Shown: positions 57,505 through 64,000 of the stretch, in pieces
Layout: every line of letters begins with the position of its first letter
How positions within the stretch are numbered: position 1 is the stretch's first letter
NCBI RefSeq assembly: GCF_002105155.1
Contig: NW_019028981.1
Coordinates: 1,652,501-1,716,500, forward strand
Source: Lobosporangium transversale
Lineage: Eukaryota > Mortierellomycota > Mortierellomycetes > Mortierellales > Mortierellaceae
DNA: 64,000 nt
Direction: 5' to 3'
Made by a program: the position numbers and the translations under genes
Notes under the pieces: model-generated
The model's database searches: none
Told to the model about the DNA's origin: nothing
The model's input: only the letters and a program-made list of their open reading frames with translations

Positions 57505-58185
57505 CGCTTCAAAAAAAATAAAATAAAAATAAAAAAATAAAAATCATTTCTTTATTAATACTGTTATTAAATGAAGACAATGAATTTGCGTATTTACTTC
57601 AGAGAGCGTGAGGATCGGATTCTTTGCAATGGTTAGGTAGTCTCACCCAAAAAGATATCCATCACTCTTGTCTTCAACTAAAACCTATCTTTACAGCACT
57701 CTATTCACATTATGACCGCCATTTTCAAGGTGCTACTGTAATGGCTCACAGCATACTAAAGAGAGATATCTTAATAAACGGACTAATAATATATTCATCA
57801 TCTTATTCACTGTATACTTCTCGTCTATCCAAAACTTCCTTGGATACTGCCTTTTTTATGGGCAATTTTTACTGTCATATTCGTATATATAATGCTAATA
57901 CTACTAGTAAGGGTCATTAGCACCTATAGCGTATGCTTGACCGGCCAATCTCAACAATGCAAACAAGGATAATATCAGAGTGGCTGACGAGGGATTTCTT
58001 CAGACGCCAAGCTCCTGCTGCATTGGGATAACACTCAGTCTCCTGATATTGAAGTAGACATATCCAATCAAAACATTCTATCAGTGGACTGCATGTCTAC
58101 TCCGGTCAACATGTGGCTTATGGATCCGTAATAACAAACTCATCTATTCCTCAATCCCTTTGTCACCTTTCAGCAATACTTTGTC
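57505..58185. other. Intergenic region
   Basis: 681 bp with A-rich 3' flank of the HDAC gene (AAAATAA repeats at 57510-57545). Nothing else supported. Confidence 0.7.
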
Positions 58186-58977
58186 ATGCTTCGCACTATC
58201 CATCGATTAGGATTAGTTTCCAATGGGAGGTTTTGGGCTCAGCAATCGCCCATGACTGGAACTCATGTAGGCAGGATGTCGGTCGCATTCTTTCATACTG
58301 GCAGTCGCCCTAACTCACTGACAGGCTCTCCCAATGTTGCCACAACACCATCAAAACCACTACCTCCTCCCATGGTTGCCACTTCAATGCAAAGCAAGAT
58401 TGGACCCTCTTTACAAACACAACAATCATCAGTAATACCACCAGCTGAGATAAACATAGACAATGAGCTGGAGACAGAAGGTGTTGAAGATAGGCACATG
58501 TCGTCTGCGTTCGCTGAGTTTGTCCCTGTGTTACCAGAATTAGCCCGCTCGATGGACGATAATCCAATTCTCAAACAACTTGTCAATACGATTATGAAAG
58601 ACGGAAAGAAAGCTCGTGCACAACGCTTTGTGGCAGATACACTACTAGAAATTCGATCTAGAACTCAATCGGATCCTTATCAAGTGATCTTGGATGCGCT
58701 TGAGTTGGCTAGTCCTATTCTGAAATTGACGCCAATTAAGAAAGGTTCTAAGGTATTGCAGGTCCCTAATCCGATGACAGAGAGGCAAAGACGTAGGAAG
58801 GCAATCGTATGGATTTTAGAGGCCAGTGACAAACGAAAAGGCGAGAAGAAGTTCAAGGATAGGCTGGCCAGTGAATTTTTGGCTGTGGTAAACGGTAACA
58901 GCGGAGCATTGATCAAGAAAAATCAACAACATAAAATGGCGTTGGCCAACAGGGCTAATGCATCATTGAAATATTAA
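58186..58977 (+). CDS. RSM7: Mitochondrial small-subunit ribosomal protein uS7m
   Basis: 263 aa, single exon. The N-terminus (MLRTIHRLGLVSNGRFW) is a clear mitochondrial presequence, followed by a Pro/Thr/Ser-rich linker. From about residue 125 the bacterial S7-like domain is plain: LVNTIMKDGKKARAQRFVAD, then DPYQVILDALELASPILKL. It continues MTERQRRRKAIVWILEASDK and ends LASEFLAVVNGNSGALIKKN. It binds the 3' domain of the small rRNA in the mitoribosome. The linker of about 80 residues between presequence and domain is longer than in bacteria, as in other fungal uS7m proteins. Confidence 0.92.
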   Translation: MLRTIHRLGLVSNGRFWAQQSPMTGTHVGRMSVAFFHTGSRPNSLTGSPNVATTPSKPLPPPMVATSMQSKIGPSLQTQQSSVIPPAEINIDNELETEGVEDRHMSSAFAEFVPVLPELARSMDDNPILKQLVNTIMKDGKKARAQRFVADTLLEIRSRTQSDPYQVILDALELASPILKLTPIKKGSKVLQVPNPMTERQRRRKAIVWILEASDKRKGEKKFKDRLASEFLAVVNGNSGALIKKNQQHKMALANRANASLKY

Positions 58978-59138
58978 AAATCTGCAATTTTAGAAAACAG
59001 CTCACATGTATTTTTCATGAACTGTCTACTAATGAAACTGAAAGTGGATGATGTTTCACACAGTCATTCATCACACCATTCTCTCTTCTTCCTCCTCTCG
59101 CTCCGCTTGTACTTCGTGTGTTTATTATTACTATAACG

Positions 59139-62100
59139 ATGTCTGATCCATCTCCACCTCCATCAACAGCGCCGCCTGTTCAGCGCACACGCGCCAGCTC
59201 TTATCACTCTGTACCCTTGTCCTACCAATCAACTAACCCATCTTCATCTTTCATCAACTCCATCTCATTGCTTGACCCTTCCACAAATGGCTCTCGAAGC
59301 ATCTCCGCCTCTCCGCAGAGGTGCTCCATGCCACTCCTACCTGCGCTCTCAACATCTATCCGTGCATCCTCATCCGCTTTAAACATGAAGCCAGCATCAC
59401 TTTCAGGAGCATCATTGTCAGCAGGAAGGAACTCTGTAGATATCAACTCACATGGTAGTCGCACAACTACCTCCGTAAAGTTCAATAGCTCAGAAATTGA
59501 GCGAAGTTTTCAGGCTTTGCTAAAGAAGCAACCTATTGCGGCTCCAGGGCCCTCATTACTGCACGGTAAAGGCCATCGACAGTCGTCTCAACACTCTGAA
59601 TCTCGTCTTGGCTCGAAACACCATGATAGGTTGTCTAGTAATAACGGCAGTAGCAACTTCGGCAGCAGTTTGTCACATTCTCCTGTGTTTGGATCACCAG
59701 CGTCTGAGCACGCCAAGAACTGGATCAAGACTGTGGGTCTGGATCAGCCTAGTGAATCGGATAGCGACCAGCGCGAGAGTGACGCTGACAACTGCGAAGA
59801 TAGTGAGCAACTTCGGTGGCAAACTGACCATGATGATGATACGGCAAATCAGGTCGAGCTTGAAACAGAAACAGAGGTTGCAAGGTTACCAATAAGTACA
59901 CGGCTATCCTTCAGCTCCAAAAAAGGATATCCTATGTTCAGTGAAACTGGTAGGACATTGTGAACTGTGCAATCGTGTCTACTATCTGCTTTATTATTAG
60001 ACTATCCAACTAATGAGCTTATTCTGTTCATCAGCTACATATCAGTCACCTGTTCGTGCCAAAGACCAGTCCGCTATACACCCACTTTCACCTATACCGC
60101 CTTCACCCCGTTCAGAAACATCTACACCAAAGCCGTCTCAATTAATGTCACCAAAAATGCGGCCTAGTGTGTTTGATTCTGGATCGATACCTCCAATAAC
60201 CTCTAAGACCGTCAACCAGCCTCTTCCGCCTCCTCCTGAACCCACCACAGCATTGCCTGACAGACCTCGTGCACGAACAAAGGTCACTCCTCATGTTCAG
60301 CCCCCAAAAAAGTCTTTCAAAAATAGTCCTTTGCCTCCGAAACCCGTATCTGTTACGGAAAGACAGCCTGTGTCCTTAAGCAATCCACCGCGCAAATGTA
60401 TACATCATGGCAAGATTTTGCAGGTTATCAACACATCAACAGTCAAGGATCGATACCTCTTCTTGTTTAGCGATATTCTATTGATTACCAAGCATATGTC
60501 AGAGGGTCACCCTACAATTGATAGTCGTTTTCAAGTTAAAGAAGTCATTGAATTGAAGAAGATTAGCCTCAGTCTCACTCGTGACAAATACGACTCCAAG
60601 AATGGGGAAGCTGGCCCTCATGGCAATCGCAAGATCCCTCCTATCCTTGCAGAGTTCATCCATACTTTTGATCAGGACCCAAATCGTGCCATTAAGAGCT
60701 TTATTCAAAAACGTGCTCTACATTCTGACCATATTTCTGTGGCACATCTCCTGTTTAAGACACCAGAGCTATCAAAGAGTCAGCTGGCTCTTTTCCTTTC
60801 TGATCCAGCGAATAAGCATGTCTACCGAGCGTTTCTGGATCAATGTCAATTTGCAGGAGTCTTGCTGGACGAGGCTCTTAGGACACTGCTAAGCCGGCTT
60901 AGCCTCCCAGACAGGGTGAGTGTGCCTCGTAGTGGAGGCTCTACGGATCGCTCTAATAGATGTGTGGGTTATTTGCTGGAGGAATTTACTAAACGCTGGT
61001 ATGAAGCGAACATCAACGTGGTTGTGTTTGATGCTTCGATTGCCCATAAGCTCGTCATTGCCATGATCGTACTCAATGCTCAGCTCCACAACAACGAAGG
61101 CGCTAGTCTCGTAAAAGATAGAGATGAGGTTGGAATACTTGTTCGACCTCGGGCAGATTCTCATCCTTCTACACCTACAGTAAATTCAACGCCAACAATG
61201 GACTCAAGTCTTGTTTCAACATCGCGAATAACGCAGAAATGCCAGTTAATGGACTTGGATGATCTTACGGTTTTTCCGAAGCCAACAAAAGATTCTTTTG
61301 TTGAGAACTTCCAGCTGCTAGACCAACAACGAATCGTCCCTCGGGACACCCTTCACAACATCTTTCTATCTATCAGCCATCAGCCTCTGGACATCGATTC
61401 TGAAAAATTGGATGATCATCCGGGGAACTCAAGCTCGATACCGTCGAGCTCGCGAAAGCTCTGGCCTATTATGATGTCACCTGTTGTCTTACCGCCAAGG
61501 TTGACACTCAAAGTTCCATCAGACTCTATTACTATTACCATACCGGTGTTAAACCCACATTTTTCAATTCATTTGGGAGGGAGAGACTTGAAATGTGAGC
61601 CCTCAATTCTCGAATTTGGGTCACATCGTAGTCAACAGTTTAGGATTATAGGTTCGGTGCCCGGGAAAAAAACCTTGACCATTCAACCAAAGATCACAGC
61701 GGAGAAAGGGACACCTGAACAGTACTATGACTTACATAATCTGCCGTCCAAGCATGTGATCGCAATTGAGCGTCAATTTATGCGACATACCTTCCAGATC
61801 TCATTGCTAAATGATCTAGGAACAAGACGACGTTACCTATTTGGAGCTTCTACGGGCGTTGAAAAAGACGAGTGGGCGAGAGCCTTGACAGAATGTCTGC
61901 TCCTCGTAAAAGGGCAAAACGCAGTACGATTGAATGAGCACACAGGGTTGGAGCAATCAATTGGGCTACAGATTTTAAGAGAACAACTGCTAGGCGTTGA
62001 GGTCCCTGAGGATGGTGACGTGGTACCAGTACCATCCAATGTACAATCCGGCCCACCACAAATGCCTGTAGCGGTCGTGCCACCGCAGACCATGGGCTTG

Positions 62101-62733
62101 GGAATCCCATTGGATGGTCATACTCTGCCAGTGACGTCTCCTCGGTCGGGTGGATCGAATACAGCAACAGTGACTATTAATGCAGGAACTTCCAGTCCCT
62201 CCCTCGGCGCGGGCATGAGTACAGACTGGGCAGGTGTACACAGCAACAGTATTTCTAATTCACCAAACGACACTTGGATGTGTAAGATGCCAAAGCCAGG
62301 ATCTGTCATCCCAGACAGATATGGCTGGGAGCTTGTCCATCTTGTGGAGCAAAATAGTTTAATGGCTCTTGTACTTGGATTTATGGGCGCATTAGGGCGC
62401 GATCGGCTTCGGCGTATAGAGGAGCTACGTAAGAAGATGGAAAAAGAAGAGGAAGAAGAGTGGGAGGAGGAGATAGTGGAGGTGGAAGATGATGAAGAAG
62501 AAGAAGAAGAAGAAGATCAGATACAAAGGGAAGAACAAGAAGGACAAGAAATAGATGAACGAGACATGGAAGAGGGTGAAAGATACGTCCCATCGTCTTC
62601 TATTAGTCATTATGAAAATTCTAACCAGAGAGCGACTACTGCCTCTATGGACGAAGATCTTGAAGACGGTGTTATCTCTGAAGCATTAGGGGATATGAGC
62701 AGTTTTAAAGGCGAGGGGATTTGGACTCAGTAA
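59139..62733 (+). CDS. Divergent Sec7-domain protein with two PH-like domains
   Basis: Exons 59139-59949 and 60035-62733; 3,510 nt (1,169 aa). Ser/Pro-rich N-terminus; PH-like domain about 390-455 (GKILQVINTSTVKDRYLFLF, then SDILLITKHM); Sec7-like domain about 470-630; second PH-like domain about 834-900 (RRRYLFGASTGVEKDEWARA); acidic Glu-rich tail about 1070-1110. The Sec7 fold is recognised from AIKSFIQKRAL, VYRAFLDQCQFAGVLLDEAL, EEFTKRWYEANINV and IAMIVLNAQLHNN. In active ArfGEFs the loop carries FRLPGEAQ with the catalytic glutamate. Here it reads LSLPDRVS, followed by an insertion of about 13 residues (PRSGGSTDRSNR), and the second motif has Gln for Asp. GEF activity is therefore doubtful. 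The start at 59139 is the first ATG in frame. Confidence 0.82.
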
Positions 62734-62835
62734 TTAGTTTACATCCTACGTCAAGCATACTTATACAAGTTTTGCACATTATGATTGTATTTTGGTAGCC
62801 TAATAAAAAGTTTAATCCAGTAAACTATAACTCAT

Positions 62836-63315
62836 TTAACGGTCCTCAGCCCATTCATTCTCCTTCTTAATCTGTGCTTCTTCCTCAGGCGTAAAATCGT
62901 TAACGATGTTGAAGGCCTTCCGGATTTGCTCGGGAGTTTTGCCTTTAATGATGTTAGCAACGGTTTTGCAACCAACATCAAGCAATGGCTTAATATCCAA
63001 GTAATTGGCAGCCAAAATTATCTCGAACAACATCTCCTGATCGACTTGCATAAACTTCATGTCCCACTCTTCGATATCGTTTGAACGCTTGCGGGGGTCG
63101 TCTGTCTCATCTGAAACTTGAATAGGATCGTTACGATGATGCTCGCAGTACTCGATGACTTTAGTTAACACTGCAGCCGTGACGTTAGGGAGAGGGATGG
63201 GTGCGTCGGACTCCCCGACATCCTCAAGCATGTTCTTGATCAAGATCGAACGTTCGGCCACCTCCTTGTCGATTTTGAACTCCTGGCCGTCAGAGGAAAC
63301 GAGAATCACAGACAT
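62836..63315 (-). CDS. SKP1: SCF ubiquitin ligase subunit SKP1
   Basis: Adaptor joining cullin-1 to F-box proteins. 159 aa, single exon, full length. The BTB-like N-terminal half starts [20 protein letters not shown] and includes [20 protein letters not shown]. It is followed by a short charged loop ([11 protein letters not shown]) and [20 protein letters not shown]. The F-box-binding C-terminal helices [40 protein letters not shown] and EENEWAEDR-like end are intact. The start at 63315 is chosen because the conserved MSVxLVSSDG begins there; in-frame sequence upstream contains a homopolymer-coded Phe run. Its stop is 102 bp from that of the Sec7-like gene. Confidence 0.96.
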   Translation of the reverse strand: MSVILVSSDGQEFKIDKEVAERSILIKNMLEDVGESDAPIPLPNVTAAVLTKVIEYCEHHRNDPIQVSDETDDPRKRSNDIEEWDMKFMQVDQEMLFEIILAANYLDIKPLLDVGCKTVANIIKGKTPEQIRKAFNIVNDFTPEEEAQIKKENEWAEDR

Positions 63316-63527
63316 GATGGCAATTTTAAATATTTTGAAGAAAGAGATGAATATGCAATTTTTTATTTCGTGTGGCCACATGTCCAAAAAAAAAAAAAAA
63401 AAAAAAAAACACAGCCACATTTTATCTAAATCCGCCTTGTACAGCACCAAAAACTGTTCAGGTCATGTGTCACGTCTACAGAACAAAAAGTGATGGCCAG
63501 TGCATGGCATGGCACTTATTACGACCT

Positions 63528-63550
<23 letters not shown>

Positions 63551-63559
<9 letters not shown>

Positions 63560-64000
63560 TTCCTGACCTCAATGCTTTATACAGGCGCTGATAGCGACCT
63601 GTCTTCCTACTCTACCTACAGCCGCTGCTGTTTCCTTCATTTAGCAGGTGCTTGCGCGGCGGTGGCGGGGACCAAAGAAGGATCCAGAAGAAGTGCCAGG
63701 AGAATAGTCAGTGGGGAAGCTGAGGATGCATTGACAGGCATGTACTTTGTGACGTGTGTCAGTAGCGGAAGGTGGCTATCGAGGATGTAGGCCATGCTCT
63801 CGCTACCCATTGTATCGGTCCATGTAAATGCCCCACTCACCACAATACTTGCTATGGTTCTTCAGGTTTCTGAGGACGCCGTTGCAGCTAAGGCATGGGC
63901 ACTTGGCATTGGTGAAGTATTCATGTATGTCCACGAGCGTATGTCCCAATCTCCCTTGCCTATTAAGCATATCCAGAAGGATTAAGGTTAGAGTAGTTCC
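63551..64000. other. Unresolved right edge, open on both strands
   Basis: Coding-like sequence without a clear gene. Plus strand: an acceptor-like ttcttcag at 63858-63865 leads into an open stretch to a TAA at 63983-63985 (VSEDAVAAKAWALGIGEVFM...). Minus strand: an open stretch from the window edge through KCPCLSCNGVLRNLKNHSKY (three Cys, one His, one Cys, zinc-binding in look) ends at a GTGAGT donor near 63837. A second minus-strand frame (63637-63843) ends PATAAQAPAK. The strand cannot be decided from this window. Confidence 0.3.

Noticed and set aside
1-64000. CRISPR arrays, insertion sequences or prokaryotic operons
   Set aside because: No spaced direct repeats of CRISPR type and no transposase; the intron-rich genes are eukaryotic throughout.

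Overview
The window is nuclear DNA of a filamentous or early-diverging fungus. Most genes carry short spliceosomal introns (donors GTRNGT-like, branch sites CTRAY-like, acceptors YAG). The gene set is fungal: a Ras-associating/LRR/PP2C-like/cyclase adenylate cyclase, HOM3-type aspartate kinase, a Bem3-like PX-PH-RhoGAP, DPH5, a HOS2/HDAC3 deacetylase and an F-box/LRR protein. A/T homopolymers of 20-49 bp are very common in introns and gene flanks. The overall look is that of Mucoromycota/Mortierellomycota (a Mortierella-like fungus); this placement is inferred from style and gene content, not from a search.

Layout. 1-4335 (+): 3' part of a sacsin-type HSP90-like ATPase protein ending in a BTB domain. 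4452-6796 (-): aspartate kinase. 7216-8071 (+): PMP3/SNA small membrane protein, which appears to need a 4-nt microexon. 9480-12208 (+): acetoacetyl-CoA synthetase. 12264-14594 (-): GLTSCR1/BICRA-domain protein. 15511-16502 (+): diphthine synthase. 16724-19553 (-): mitochondrial PPR protein. 19919-22390 (-): UBP6/USP14 in 11 exons. 22391-26529: gene-poor stretch with what look like decayed coding fragments. 26530-30429 (+): poly-Q/H protein with C2-like segments. 30791-32067 (-) and 32339-33226 (+): divergent pair NOP15-like and mitoribosomal mL50-like. 33366-37816 (-): UFD2 E4 ligase in 13 exons. 39131-44012 (+): Bem3-like RhoGAP. 44256-44789 (-): single-pass membrane protein with a PPxY tail. 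44790-46891: gene-poor, with a tRNA-like 83-bp element. 46892-48721 (+): F-box/LRR protein. 48842-55426 (+): adenylate cyclase. 55786-57504 (+): class I HDAC. 58186-58977 (+): mitoribosomal uS7m. 59139-62733 (+): divergent Sec7/PH protein lacking the glutamic finger. 62836-63315 (-): SKP1. 63551-64000: unresolved, open on both strands.

How the genes fit together. Ubiquitin and protein quality control is over-represented (sacsin-BTB, UBP6, UFD2, F-box/LRR, SKP1). Signalling to cell polarity and cAMP is present (Bem3-like GAP, adenylate cyclase, Sec7-like). Mitochondrial translation has three members (PPR, mL50-like, uS7m). These are ordinary dispersed eukaryotic genes and nothing here shows a true functional cluster. 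The most unusual observations are the 4-nt microexon, the Sec7 domain with a replaced catalytic motif, the sacsin-BTB fusion, the tRNA-like element, and poly(T)-poly(A) palindromes set directly against 3' splice sites. Exon coordinates given for each gene were derived by hand from reading frame, splice consensus and protein similarity, and each summed coding length is a multiple of three.
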